Part shown: positions 7,926 to 16,272 of the stretch, in pieces
Layout of the letters: the number at the start of each line of letters is the position of its first letter
How positions within the stretch are numbered: position 1 is the first letter of the stretch
Assembly (NCBI GenBank): GCA_963748295.1
Contig: CAVVIH010000004.1
Span: 434,001-498,000, forward strand
DNA length: 64,000 nt
Direction: 5' to 3'
Source: CAVVIH01 sp963748295
GTDB lineage: Bacteria > Acidobacteriota > Vicinamibacteria > Vicinamibacterales > 2-12-FULL-66-21
Made by a program: the position numbers and the translations under genes
Notes under the pieces: model-generated
Told to the model about the DNA's origin: nothing
Database searches by the model: none
What the model saw: the letters and a program-made list of their open reading frames with translations, nothing else

Positions 7926-8327
7926 ATGAAAGCGCATCTCGATCACGTCGGCATCGCGGTCGGCAACCTTGCCGACTCGCTCAAGTTCTTCTGCGACACC
8001 CTGGGACTGGAAATCGAGCCGCCAGAGGAAATTGCGTCGCAGCGCGTCCGGGCGCATTTCATTCCGGTGGGTGACGCAACCCTGGAGATGCTCGAGCCGA
8101 CCGCGGAAGACTCGCCGATCGCGAAGTTCGTCGCGAAGCGCGGGCCGGGCCTGCATCACGTCGCACTGAGGGTCGACGACATTGTCGCCGCACTCGCCGA
8201 GCTGAAGGCGCGCGGCGTCCGGTTGATCGACGAGACGCCGCGACCCGGCGCGCACGGATCGCTGGTCGCCTTCATCCACCCGGCGAGCGCGCACGGCGTG
8301 CTGGTGGAGTTGAAACAGGTTAGGTGA
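7926..8327 (+). CDS. mce: methylmalonyl-CoA epimerase
   Basis: 133-residue vicinal-oxygen-chelate (glyoxalase-fold) protein. It interconverts the (2S) and (2R) forms of methylmalonyl-CoA between propionyl-CoA carboxylase and methylmalonyl-CoA mutase. Family signatures are LDHVGIAV at residues 5-12 (metal-ligand His7), the second ligand in GLHHVALRVDD near residue 77, and GVLVELK at the C-terminus supplying the glutamate. Length is normal. It lies downstream of an acyl-CoA dehydrogenase and meaB, completing a propionate/methylmalonyl module. The large repeat and cruciform between meaB and this gene may separate its expression from the upstream pair. Confidence 0.9.
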   Translation: MKAHLDHVGIAVGNLADSLKFFCDTLGLEIEPPEEIASQRVRAHFIPVGDATLEMLEPTAEDSPIAKFVAKRGPGLHHVALRVDDIVAALAELKARGVRLIDETPRPGAHGSLVAFIHPASAHGVLVELKQVR

Positions 8328-8472
8328 TAAACCGTCTCTTGAACTCGTCATCTCCTGTGAAATTCCCCGGCGAATATCTGATATTCTTCGAGCACGATCC
8401 CGACATCGCCGCCGGGTACATTCGTGAGGCGAACGGCCGACGTCACGTCGAGCCTGAAATCCAGCATCAGTT

Positions 8473-9333
8473 ATGTCAGTAAACATCGGCATCATTGGCG
8501 GTAGCGGTCTGTACGACATGGCCGAACTGACCGACCGCGAGGAACGCCGGGTCACCACGCCATTTGGCGAGCCCTCCGCTCCGTACGTCGTCGGGACCTT
8601 GGGCGGACGGCGCGTCGCGTTCCTCGCGCGGCACGGGATCGGCCACCGGCTCCTGCCGTCGGAGCTGAACTTCCGCGCCAACATCTACGGGTTCAAGACG
8701 CTCGGCGTCGAATACATCCTTTCGGCGAGCGCCGTCGGCAGCCTCAAGGAAGAATACAAGCCGATGGACCTGGTCATTCCCGATCAGTTCCTGGATCGCA
8801 CGCGCGGACGGATTTCGACCTTCTTCGGCGGCGGGCTCGTGGCGCACGTGAGCTTCGCGCATCCGTTCTGCGCTCCGCTGAGCGACATCGCGTTTCGCTC
8901 GGCCGGGCAGGCGGGAGCCACGGCGCACAAAGGCGGGACGTACGTCTGCATGGAAGGGCCGCAGTTCTCGACGCTCGCCGAGTCGAAGCTCTATCGGTCG
9001 TGGGGCATGGACATCATCGGGATGACGAACCTGCAGGAAGCGAAGCTCGCGCGCGAGGCGGAGATCTGCTACACGACGATCGCGCTCGTCACCGACTACG
9101 ACTGCTGGCATCCGGAGCACGATCAGGTCACGGTCGAGATGATCATCGCGAACCTGACGCAGAACGCGAGGACCGCCCAGCAGGTGATCGCGCACGCGGT
9201 TGGCATGCTGCCATTCGAGCGGACCTGCGAATGCGCCACCGCGTTGAAGTACGCGATCATCACGCGGCCCGACGCGGTGCCCGCCGAAACGAAAAAGACG
9301 CTCGCGCCAATCGTCGCCAAATACATCCGATGA
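8473..9333 (+). CDS. mtnP: S-methyl-5'-thioadenosine phosphorylase
   Basis: 286 residues of the PNP/MTAP family 2. It cleaves methylthioadenosine with phosphate to adenine and methylthioribose-1-phosphate in methionine and purine salvage. It begins IGIIGGSGLYDM, with RHGIGHRLLPSELNFRANIY near residue 53, a phosphate-binding SAVGSLKEE near 83, GGTYVCMEGPQFSTLAES near 154 and GMTNLQEAKLARE near 178, and it keeps the MTAP-type TDYDCW segment. Length is standard. The stop overlaps the start of a PfkB kinase, suggesting a salvage operon in which adenine or adenosine derivatives are recycled. No strong Shine-Dalgarno precedes the ATG. Confidence 0.92.
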   Translation: MSVNIGIIGGSGLYDMAELTDREERRVTTPFGEPSAPYVVGTLGGRRVAFLARHGIGHRLLPSELNFRANIYGFKTLGVEYILSASAVGSLKEEYKPMDLVIPDQFLDRTRGRISTFFGGGLVAHVSFAHPFCAPLSDIAFRSAGQAGATAHKGGTYVCMEGPQFSTLAESKLYRSWGMDIIGMTNLQEAKLAREAEICYTTIALVTDYDCWHPEHDQVTVEMIIANLTQNARTAQQVIAHAVGMLPFERTCECATALKYAIITRPDAVPAETKKTLAPIVAKYIR

Positions 9334-10268
9334 AAATCATCGTCACCGGCTCGATCGCGTACGACTACCTGATGCACTTTCCGGGGAAGTTCACCGAGCA
9401 CTTCCTGCCGGAGCACATGTCGCGGGTGAGCCTGAGCTTTCTTGTCGATACGATGGACAAGCGGCGCGGCGGCTGCGCCCCGAACATCGCCTATACGCTG
9501 GCGCTGCTCGGTGAGCGGCCGGCGCTCATGGCGACCGCCGGGCAGGATTTCGAGGAATACCGCCGCTGGCTCGAGGCGGCAGGCGTCGACACGTCGCTGG
9601 TGAAACAGGTCGAGGGGAAGTTCACCGCATCGTTCTTCTGCAGCACCGACGTCGAGAGCAACCAGATCGCGTCCTTCTACACCGGCGCGATGGCCAACGC
9701 GGGCGAGCTGTCGTTCAGGACCGCCACCGACTGCACGCTCGCCATCGTCTCGCCGAACGACCCAGGGGCGATGCTGCAATACGCGGAAGAGTGCCGCGCG
9801 CTGCGCATTCCCTACATCTGGGATCCCGGTCAGCAGTGCGCGCGGATGTCGGGCAGCGAGCTGCTCGACGGCCTCAGCGGCGCCCGCCTCGTCATCTGCA
9901 ACGATTACGAATTCGAGCTCATACGACAGAAAACGGAGCTCGACGAGGCGGGCGTGCTCGAGCGCACCGACGCGCTGGTGGTTACGCGCGGCGAAAAAGG
10001 CTGCACGATTTACGACGAGTCCGGTGCCGTGGACGTCCCGGCCGTGCCGCCCCACCGCATCGTCGATCCGACCGGCGTCGGCGACGCGTTTCGCGGCGGC
10101 TTCATGAAAGGCCTCGCGCACGGCGCGGATTACGAAGTCTGCGCGCGCCTGGGCGGCGTGGCCGCGACTTACGCGCTCGAGCATCTGGGCGGACAGAGCC
10201 ACGCTTACACGTGGCCGGAGTTCCGTCAGCGCTACGAGCAGCACTTCGACGTGGCCGGCATGATGTAA
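9330..10268 (+). CDS. PfkB-family carbohydrate kinase, adenosine-kinase-like
   Basis: 312-residue ribokinase-fold kinase. The N-terminal IVTGSIAYDYLMHFPGKF, the glycine pair in RRGGCAPNIAYTLALLG near residue 46, and the C-terminal anion hole and base motif DPTGVGDAFRGGFMKGL near 247 are typical, with the catalytic Asp in TGVGDAF. Bacterial proteins of this type are often annotated adenosine kinase, which fits the four-base overlap with mtnP (purine salvage). Sequence alone does not settle the substrate; a ribokinase- or sugar-kinase role is possible. Confidence 0.85.
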   Translation: MKIIVTGSIAYDYLMHFPGKFTEHFLPEHMSRVSLSFLVDTMDKRRGGCAPNIAYTLALLGERPALMATAGQDFEEYRRWLEAAGVDTSLVKQVEGKFTASFFCSTDVESNQIASFYTGAMANAGELSFRTATDCTLAIVSPNDPGAMLQYAEECRALRIPYIWDPGQQCARMSGSELLDGLSGARLVICNDYEFELIRQKTELDEAGVLERTDALVVTRGEKGCTIYDESGAVDVPAVPPHRIVDPTGVGDAFRGGFMKGLAHGADYEVCARLGGVAATYALEHLGGQSHAYTWPEFRQRYEQHFDVAGMM

Positions 10269-10321
10269 CTGTTCCGTTTGCCGGAACGGAGCTTGCAGCC
10301 TCAACGGCGAGGAGGAACGCT

Positions 10322-11305
10322 GTGAGAGTCCTCGCCGTGATCGTTTCGCTCGCACTTGCCGCCGTCTTGCCGGCCGCTGCCCAGTCGGCTGCAACCAGCC
10401 AGGCCTCACAACCCACGGTATTCCGCAGCGGCGCCAGCCTTGTCGCGCTCAACGTCACGGTTACCGGCCGGGACAAGCGATTCGTGACCGGCCTCGCCCT
10501 GGACGATTTCGCCGTGTATGAGGATGGGATCCAGCAGGATCTCCAGTTCTTCGAGTCGAATGCCGTTCCCGTCGATCTCATCGTGCTCATCGACGCCAGC
10601 TCGAGCATGCGGCATCGGCTCGACATCGTGCATCAGGCGGCGCTGGGCTTCATCAACACGCTCCGGCCGGGCGATCGCGGCGCGGTCGTCGCGTTCAACG
10701 ACAACGTCTCGGTGGTCCAGGGGCTGACCGGGGATCGCGCGCTCCTCGAATCGGCCGTCAAGGGAATCGTGGCGAACGGGGGCACCGCGCTGAACAACGC
10801 GATCTATGTCGCGCTGAAGCAGTTTGGCCGCAACGCCCGCGACACGTCACAGATTCGCCGCCAGGCCCTGGCCGTGCTGTCGGACGGCAACGACACCGCC
10901 AGCCTTCTGAGCTTCGACGATGTGCTCGAAGTGGCGCACAAGAGCGGCGTCACTGTCTATCCGATCGCGCTGGCGTCCGATTTTGAGCCGCAGCCCGCCG
11001 GCACCCGCGGGTTCTCTCAATCGCAATACTCGATGCGCAAGCTGGCGCAGGAAACCGGCGCGCAGGCGTTCTTTCCCTTGAAAGTGCACGAGCTGCCCGC
11101 GATCTATGCCGCCATCGCGCAGGAGCTGTCCTATCAATACTCGATCGGTTATTCGCCGAGGGACCCGCGCTCGGACGGACGCTTCAGGCGCATCGACGTG
11201 CGCGTGACCACCCGGCCGGAACTGAAGCCGCGGGCGAGAACCGGCTACATTGCGGCGTCGAACAGCGTCGCCGCAGTCCAGCAGGGGGATATCCGGGAGC
11301 CCTGA
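10322..11305 (+). CDS. secreted VWFA-domain protein of the acidobacterial type
   Basis: 327 residues. A signal peptide (VRVLAVIVSLALAAVLPAAA, cleaved near AQS) is followed by a beta-rich N-terminal segment (TVFRSGASLVALNVTVTGRD, DDFAVYEDGIQQ) characteristic of the VWFA-related family expanded in Acidobacteria. A von Willebrand A domain follows with the MIDAS motif DASSSM near residue 93 and SDGNDT near 193. The C-terminal SYQYSIGYSPRDPRSDGRFR segment is also family-specific. The GTG start has a good ribosome site (gaggagg, 10309-10315). Probably an exported adhesion or scaffold protein of unknown partner. A small GTTCCG/CGGAAC hairpin at about 10271-10287 separates it from the kinase gene. 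Confidence 0.85.
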   Translation: MRVLAVIVSLALAAVLPAAAQSAATSQASQPTVFRSGASLVALNVTVTGRDKRFVTGLALDDFAVYEDGIQQDLQFFESNAVPVDLIVLIDASSSMRHRLDIVHQAALGFINTLRPGDRGAVVAFNDNVSVVQGLTGDRALLESAVKGIVANGGTALNNAIYVALKQFGRNARDTSQIRRQALAVLSDGNDTASLLSFDDVLEVAHKSGVTVYPIALASDFEPQPAGTRGFSQSQYSMRKLAQETGAQAFFPLKVHELPAIYAAIAQELSYQYSIGYSPRDPRSDGRFRRIDVRVTTRPELKPRARTGYIAASNSVAAVQQGDIREP

Positions 11306-11323
11306 GCGAAGTAACATAACCGG

Positions 11324-11797
11324 ATGCGGCCTTTTCCCGCATCCTTCCTGCCGATCGCGGGAGCGCTGTGGCTGATGATCCTGACCACCGCGCCGCTCGC
11401 TCTCCACAACGAGGCGACCGCGCTTCCCGCCGTCGCGGTATACCGCGCGTCGTCCATGCTGTGCCACCAGCGCGCGGAGCGATCCTTCAGGATCGCGAAC
11501 ATTCAGATGCCGGTCTGCGGACGATGCTTCGGGCTCTACCTGTCGGGCGCGATCGGGGCGTTTGGCGCATGGGCTCTCCGCCGTCGCGCCGCGCCTTCCG
11601 CACTGGTTGTCAGGCTGGTGTTGATGGCGGCCGCGGCGCCGATCCTGATCAGCGTCGGGCTCGAATGGACCGGTTTCATTGGCGGTTCGAACATCAGCCG
11701 CTTCCTGTCAGCGCTGCCGCTCGGCGCGGCGGTCGGCTGGCTTCTGCAGCAGGTCGTTACGGCGCGGCGGGAAGAGTCCTGCGTTATCATTCCTTAG
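11324..11797 (+). CDS. DUF2085 family membrane protein
   Basis: 157 residues with about four hydrophobic segments (near residues 8-25, 65-85, 95-115 and 125-145). The conserved cysteines are in SMLCHQRAERSFRI (CHQR motif, near residue 47) and VCGRCFGLYLSG (CxRCxGxY, near residue 65), which identify DUF2085. The cysteine pattern suggests metal or heme binding at the membrane, but no biochemical role is established to my knowledge. It is first in a run of small membrane-protein genes with short gaps, so it is probably co-transcribed with the next two. Confidence 0.8.
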   Translation: MRPFPASFLPIAGALWLMILTTAPLALHNEATALPAVAVYRASSMLCHQRAERSFRIANIQMPVCGRCFGLYLSGAIGAFGAWALRRRAAPSALVVRLVLMAAAAPILISVGLEWTGFIGGSNISRFLSALPLGAAVGWLLQQVVTARREESCVIIP

Positions 11798-11806
11798 ATC
11801 ATCGAT

Positions 11807-12217
11807 ATGGCTTCGAAATCAACAACGGCCGAGCGCGCGCGCAGTGTGTCAGAACCGGGAGCGCTTGTGGCCGTCTGCCTCGCCGCGTGGGCGGTACCGG
11901 GCGCCGGACATCTGTGGCTCGGCCGCCGGCAGAAGGCCTTCGTGTTCATGCTGGTGCTGTCGCTGATGTTCGCGCTCGGGCTGCTGCTCGAGGGGCGCAT
12001 CTTTTCGCTGCAGCTCGGCGAGCCGCTGGTCGCGCTGGCTGCGGTCGCCAACATGGGCCTCGGGATTCCGTGGATGCTGGCCCGCCTGGCCGGCGCCGGG
12101 CAGGGGACGGTGACCGCCGTCACGTATGAATATGGCAACTGTTTTCTCATTGTTGCCGGTCTGCTGAACTTTCTCGTGATCCTCGATGCGTTCGACATCG
12201 GCATGGGGCGCAAGTGA
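11807..12217 (+). CDS. small multi-spanning membrane protein (DUF6677-like)
   Basis: 136 residues. After a polar N-terminus come about three hydrophobic segments: VAVCLAAWAVPGAGHLWLGR (about 21-40), FVFMLVLSLMFALGLLLEGR (about 45-64) and NCFLIVAGLLNFLVILDAF near the C-terminus. The PGAGHLWLGR motif resembles the PGLGxLYLGR motif of small TM2-like membrane proteins, and the whole resembles a family found in Acidobacteria. Function unknown. The next gene's GTG overlaps its stop. Confidence 0.7.
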   Translation: MASKSTTAERARSVSEPGALVAVCLAAWAVPGAGHLWLGRRQKAFVFMLVLSLMFALGLLLEGRIFSLQLGEPLVALAAVANMGLGIPWMLARLAGAGQGTVTAVTYEYGNCFLIVAGLLNFLVILDAFDIGMGRK

Positions 12218-12388
12218 CGAGCCACTTCCTGCTCATGGTCGTGTTCGCGCTGCTGGTGTCGACCGTGTTCGCCGTGCTCCTGCGCGACGAGCCGCGCGCC
12301 CAGCTGCAGACGGGCGTAAAGATGTTCGCCGCATTCGTCGGCCTCGGCGATCGCGTTCGGCTGGCTGATGTACCCGCTGCCGCTCTGA
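12214..12388 (+). CDS. small membrane protein of about 58 residues (one frameshift)
   Basis: GTG at 12214 overlaps the upstream TGA, suggesting translational coupling. The first 44 residues (TSHFLLMVVFALLVSTVFAVLL as the first membrane span) are in one frame. Moving one base near 12346 gives the natural ending AIAFGWLMYPLPL and a stop at 12386-12388, a second membrane span. Without the shift, the frame runs into the F3 repeat and ends at 12405. I do not recognise a family. A two-helix membrane protein working with its DUF6677-like neighbour is a reasonable guess. Confidence 0.6.
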
Positions 12389-12408
12389 TTCCCGGTCATT
12401 CCTAGAAT

Positions 12409-12482
12409 CCGCGTGAATCCGCGTCTTGTAGAACCTGCGTGAATCCGCGTGTCTTTGTAGAATCTGCGTGAATCCGCGTCCT
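12409..12482 (+). repeat. family F3 repeat (reverse orientation), three copies
   Basis: Three copies of 'gaatccgcgtgaatccgcgtcttgta'-like sequence, the reverse complement of the units at 7493-7737, lie between the small membrane gene and vanZ. The last copy contains the GTG proposed as one possible vanZ start. Confidence 0.7.
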
Positions 12483-12869
12483 GTGAGGCTGCTGTTCGTC
12501 TGGGGGCCGGCTGCACTCATGATGGCGGTGTTGTTCGCGGCTTCGTCCGCTTCCGACACGTCGGCCGTGCCGGCTGTCTTCTCGGACAAGGTCCTGCACC
12601 TCGGCGCCTACGCGCTGCTCGGCATCAGCGTGTTCCATGCGTTCGCCGACGGCCGCTTCGAACGGGTCACGCCGGGGCGGGCGATATTGGCCGTTCTCTT
12701 CTGCATCCTCTATGGCATCTCGGACGAGTTTCACCAGTCGTTCGTGCCTGGCCGGACGCCGGATGCGAAGGATCTCATCGCGGACGGCGTTGGCGCAGCG
12801 ATCGGTGCAGCGTTCTTGCTCCTTGTGAAGACGGCCTGGCTGCGCAATTGGAGAACGAGATCATTTTGA
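12468..12869 (+). CDS. VanZ-family membrane protein
   Basis: Up to 133 residues with four hydrophobic segments. The family signature SDKVLHLGAYALLGI (residues about 39-53) and the YGISDEFHQSFVPGRTPDAKD segment (about 87-107, with the conserved DExHQ) are clear. VanZ-like proteins are membrane proteins of uncertain role, named after the teicoplanin-resistance accessory gene; here there is no resistance context. The start is uncertain: GTG 12468 lies inside an F3 repeat copy, and GTG 12483 (VRLLFVWGPAA) directly after it is equally plausible. The repeat may therefore have reached the 5' end of this gene. Confidence 0.82.
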   Translation: MNPRPVRLLFVWGPAALMMAVLFAASSASDTSAVPAVFSDKVLHLGAYALLGISVFHAFADGRFERVTPGRAILAVLFCILYGISDEFHQSFVPGRTPDAKDLIADGVGAAIGAAFLLLVKTAWLRNWRTRSF

Positions 12870-12994
12870 CGGAACGCGGATTGGATGACCGAATCCGTGG
12901 TGATCCGCGAAGATCCGCGTTCCGTTGCAGTGGGTGATCAGCGAGGATCCGCGTTCCGTTTTCGTCGTGATCCGCGAAGATCCGCGTCCCGTGA
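12870..12994. repeat. family F3 repeat hairpin upstream of the enoyl-CoA hydratase gene
   Basis: One 'acggaacgcggattggatga' left-arm unit is followed by three reversed units ('gtgatccgcgaagatccgcg' then 'ttccgtt'), so the region can fold back on itself. It ends just before a likely -10 element at 12998-13003. Confidence 0.7.
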
Positions 12995-12997
12995 AGG

Positions 12998-13003
12998 TAT
13001 ACT
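12998..13003 (+). promoter_or_regulatory. probable -10 element (TATACT) of the crotonase-ribH-nusB-lysS-lol operon
   Basis: TATACT matches the sigma-70 -10 consensus at five of six bases and lies 34 bp before the ATG. No convincing -35 hexamer is seen, because the upstream sequence is F3 repeat. Confidence 0.35.
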
Positions 13004-13036
13004 CCCTAGATCGCTTCTGTTGACCGGTCCGACACA

Positions 13037-13837
13037 ATGAGCTCCCACAACCTCGAGAACCTGCAGAACCTGCTCGTCGAGCGCGACGGCTACGTCGCGA
13101 TCGTCACCGTCAATCGTCCGAAGGTCCTCAACGCGCTCAACACGCCGACCATGGACGAACTGCGGCGGACGATTCTGGCGCTCAGACATGACGAAGGCGT
13201 ACGAGCGGTCATCATCACCGGCGCGGGCGAGAAGTCGTTCATCGCCGGCGCCGACATCAACGAGCTCGCGGTGCAGACGCCGGCGGGCGGCAGGGCCCAC
13301 GCGCTGCGCGGCCAGCATGTGTTCGATCTGATCGAGAACCTCGGCAAGCCCGTCATCGCCGCGATCAACGGCTACGCGCTTGGCGGCGGCTGCGAGCTGG
13401 CGATGGCCTGCACGATGCGGATCGCGGCCGACACCGCGAAGATCGGCCAGCCGGAGATCAACCTGGGGATCATTCCCGGATACGCGGGCAGCCAGCGTCT
13501 GAGCCGGCTCGTGGGCGCCGGCCGCGCGCTCGAGCTGCTGCTGACCGGCGACCAGATCACCGCGCAGGAAGCGCATCGCATCGGCCTGATCAACCGCGTC
13601 ATCCCGGCGGCCGACCTGATGAAGGAGGCGCGATCGCTGGCGGCGGCACTCGCCGCCAAAGCGCCCGTCGCGGTGCACTACATCATCGACGCCGTAAACA
13701 AGGGACTGCAGATGACATTCGCCGAAGCGCAGGTCTTCGAAGCGACGCTGTTCGGGCTCGTCGCGAGCACGGAAGACATGCGCGAGGGAACCAAAGCCTT
13801 TCTCGAAAAGCGGAAGGCGGAGTTCAAGGGGAAGTAG
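13037..13837 (+). CDS. enoyl-CoA hydratase/isomerase (crotonase) family protein
   Basis: 266 residues of the crotonase fold. The family hydrates 2-enoyl-CoA in beta-oxidation or does related CoA chemistry. The oxyanion-hole segments are FIAGADINEL near residue 69 and ALGGGCELAMACTMRIAA near residue 113. The catalytic glutamate pair region is GQPEINLGIIPGYAGSQRL near 136, where the E of PEINLGI and the nearby Glu/Gly resemble enoyl-CoA hydratase and 3-hydroxybutyryl-CoA dehydratase. The C-terminal AFLEKRKAEFKGK is typical of the short-chain hydratase group. It is first in a block with ribH and nusB, an unrelated functional mix often seen in compact operons. Confidence 0.88.
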   Translation: MSSHNLENLQNLLVERDGYVAIVTVNRPKVLNALNTPTMDELRRTILALRHDEGVRAVIITGAGEKSFIAGADINELAVQTPAGGRAHALRGQHVFDLIENLGKPVIAAINGYALGGGCELAMACTMRIAADTAKIGQPEINLGIIPGYAGSQRLSRLVGAGRALELLLTGDQITAQEAHRIGLINRVIPAADLMKEARSLAAALAAKAPVAVHYIIDAVNKGLQMTFAEAQVFEATLFGLVASTEDMREGTKAFLEKRKAEFKGK

Positions 13838-13840
13838 CGG

Positions 13841-14329
13841 GTGCGCCACGCCGACGCCGGCGCGCGGGCTCTGCCCTCCGCTTCCGGCTATCGCTTCGCG
13901 ATCGTCGTCTCCCGCTTCAACGAAGCGGTGACGGAACGACTCTGCGACGGGGCGCGCGCGGCGCTGTCCGCGGCCGGAGCGCCGAATGACGCGGTCGAAG
14001 TCTTCGAGGTCCCCGGCGCGTTCGAGCTGCCGCAGGCGGCGCGGTGCGCGGCCGAGGGCGGCCAGTACGATGCGGTGGTGTGCCTCGGCTGCGTGATTCG
14101 CGGCGAGACGCCGCACTTCGAGTACATCTCCACGGCGGTCGCCCACGGCATTCAGGAGGCGTCGGGTGAAACGGGCGTGCCGATGGCGTTCGGTGTCCTG
14201 ACGACCGATACGCTGGCCCAGGCCGAGGCGCGAGCCGTGGAAGGGCCGGACAACAAGGGCTACGAAGCGGCGGTGGCGGCGATCGAGATGGCGGCGCTGT
14301 TCCGCAGGTTGCGCGGTGGACGCCGGTGA
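13841..14329 (+). CDS. ribH: 6,7-dimethyl-8-ribityllumazine synthase
   Basis: 162 residues, normal length. It condenses 5-amino-6-ribitylaminouracil with dihydroxybutanone phosphate in riboflavin synthesis, usually as an icosahedral shell. The motifs are FAIVVSRFNEAVTERL (residues about 19-34), EVFEVPGAFELPQAAR near 50-65, CLGCVIRGETPHFEYIS near 81-97 (catalytic His in TPHFEY) and GVLTTDTLAQAEAR near 117. The GTG start follows the hydratase stop by three bases. It overlaps nusB by four bases, the classic ribH-nusB pairing. Confidence 0.95.
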   Translation: MRHADAGARALPSASGYRFAIVVSRFNEAVTERLCDGARAALSAAGAPNDAVEVFEVPGAFELPQAARCAAEGGQYDAVVCLGCVIRGETPHFEYISTAVAHGIQEASGETGVPMAFGVLTTDTLAQAEARAVEGPDNKGYEAAVAAIEMAALFRRLRGGRR

Positions 14330-14763
14330 CGCGAAACGATCCGGCAGGGCGAAGGCGCGCACGGGAAGCCGCGCTACAGATGCTCTACCAGTGGGAGGTC
14401 GGCAAGGTCGGCCCGCACGAGGCGATCGTGACCTACTGGCCGGCGCGTGATGCCGAAGGCGAGGTGCCCGAGGATCTGCGGACGTTCGCCAACGGACTGG
14501 TGAAGGGCACGATCGAACAGATTGCGGAGATCGACGGCCTGCTCGCCGCGCACGCGCACAACTGGCGCATCGAACGCATGGCGGTGATCGATCGGCTCGT
14601 GCTCCGCCTGGCGGTGTTCGAGCTGCGCAGCCAGCCCGAGACGCCGGCGCGCGTCATCATCAACGAAGCAATCGAGCTGGCCCGGACGTTCAGCGGGGAC
14701 GAGGCCGTCCCGTTCGTGAACGGAGTCCTCGACGCTGTCAGAAAAGATCTAAAGCGAGAATGA
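14326..14763 (+). CDS. nusB: transcription antitermination factor NusB
   Basis: 145-residue all-helical protein. With NusE (S10), NusB binds boxA RNA and supports antitermination on rRNA operons. The N-terminal RRRAREAALQMLYQWEVG is the Arg-rich helix that contacts RNA. The family signatures ERMAVIDRLVLRLAVFELR (about residues 83-101) and VIINEAIELARTFSGDEAVPFVNGVLDAV (about 109-137) are intact. It overlaps ribH upstream and lysS downstream by four bases each, indicating translational coupling. Confidence 0.95.
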   Translation: MTRNDPAGRRRAREAALQMLYQWEVGKVGPHEAIVTYWPARDAEGEVPEDLRTFANGLVKGTIEQIAEIDGLLAAHAHNWRIERMAVIDRLVLRLAVFELRSQPETPARVIINEAIELARTFSGDEAVPFVNGVLDAVRKDLKRE

Positions 14764-16272
14764 CAGAACACGGGCGCGAATCCGATCTTCTCAAGCAGCG
14801 GCGTTCCAACTTCGAGGAACTGCGCCGCCTGGGCGTCGATCCCTATCCGGTGACGTTCGCGCGGACGCACGACATCTCCACGCTGGTCGAGACGTTCGGC
14901 GGTCTGTCGGGCGAAGATCTCGAGGCGCAGAAGCCGCAAACGACGACGGCCGGACGGGTGCTGGCGATTCGCAGCTTCGGCAAGGCGAACTTTCTCGCGA
15001 TCTCGGATGGCCGGTCGCGCATCCAGGCGTACATCCGCCGGGACGCGCTGAGCGAGCGCGATTTCACCATCTTCGGCCTGCTCGACTTCGGCGACTTCGT
15101 CGGCGTGTCGGGCCGGCTGTTCCGTACGAAGACCAACGAGCTGACGATCTGGGCCTCGCGCCTGGAATTCCTGTCCAAGTGCTTCATCCCGCTGCCCGAG
15201 AAGTGGCACGGGTTGAGCGACGTCGAGACGCGATACCGCCAGCGCTACCTCGACCTGATCGTCAACCCGGAGTCGCGGCGCGTGTTCGAGGTGCGCAGCC
15301 GCGTGCTCGCCGCGATCCGCGCGTTTCTCAACGCGCGCGGCTACCTCGAGGTCGAGACGCCGATGATGCAGCCGATCGCCGGCGGGGCGCTCGCGCGGCC
15401 CTTCGTCACGCACCACAACACGCTCGACATGAACCTGTTCCTGCGCATCGCGCCGGAGCTCTACCTCAAGCGTCTGACCGTCGGCGGGATCGAACGCGTC
15501 TACGAGATCAACCGTAATTTCAGGAATGAGGGGATCTCGACGCAGCACAACCCCGAGTTCACGATGCTGGAGTTCTACCAGGCCTACAGCGACTATCAGG
15601 ACCTGATGGTGATGACGGAAGAGATGCTGTCCGCCGTCGCCCGCGAGGCGGTCGGCACCGACCAGATCCGCTTCGGGGAGCACGACATCTCGCTCGCGCC
15701 CCCCTATCGCCGGGTGTCGCTCCGCGACGGGGCGAGGGAAGCGGCGTCGGCGAAGCTCGGCACTGACGTCACCGACGCGGACCTTCGCTCGCCCGAGCGC
15801 GTCACCGCCATCGCGCAGCGCCTCCACCTGGAGATCGACAAGAGCTGGGGGCCCGGCCGGATCACGACGGAAATCTTCGAACGGCTGAACGAAGATCGCC
15901 TGGTCCAGCCGACGTTCGTCTACGACTTTCCGACCGAGGTCTCGCCGCTCTCGAAGCAGAAGCCCGGCGATCCCGACACGGTCGAGCGGTTCGAGCTGTA
16001 CATCGGCGGTTTCGAAGTCGCCAACGCCTTCAGCGAGCTCAACGATCCGGCGGAGCAGCGGCGCCGGTTCGAGGCGCAGATCGCGCAACCGCGCCGCCGG
16101 CGACCTCGAAGCGCACGCGATGGACGAGGACTACATCCGCGCCCTCGAATACGGGCTGCCGCCGACCGGCGGGGAAGGCGTGGGCATCGACCGCCTCGTG
16201 ATGCTGTTGACCAACAGTCCTTCGATTCGCGACGTCATCCTGTTTCCGCTGATGCGGCCGAGAAAGGACTAG
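14760..16272 (+). CDS. lysS: lysyl-tRNA synthetase, class II (one frameshift near 16085)
   Basis: The first 440 residues (14760-16084) are a clean class II LysRS. They comprise an OB-fold anticodon-binding domain (TTTAGRVLAIRSFGKANFLAISD) and a catalytic core with motif 1 at FLNARGYLEVETPMMQPIAGGA, motif 2 at ERVYEINRNFRNEG then HNPEFTMLEFYQAY, and NAFSELNDP. Removing one C near 16088 restores RAAGDLEAHAMDEDY and motif 3, GEGVGIDRLVMLLTNSPSIR, to the stop at 16270-16272. Without the correction, the frame runs on into lolD and looks like a false 1137-residue fusion. The enzyme is essential, so a sequencing indel is the likely cause. lolC starts at the next base. Confidence 0.9.

Noticed and set aside
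8357..8482. A 41-residue ORF overlapping the mtnP start (GTG, begins KFPGEYLIFF)
   Set aside because: No ribosome site, lower third-position GC than neighbours, and no recognisable motif. It could still be a leader peptide, but the support is too weak to list.
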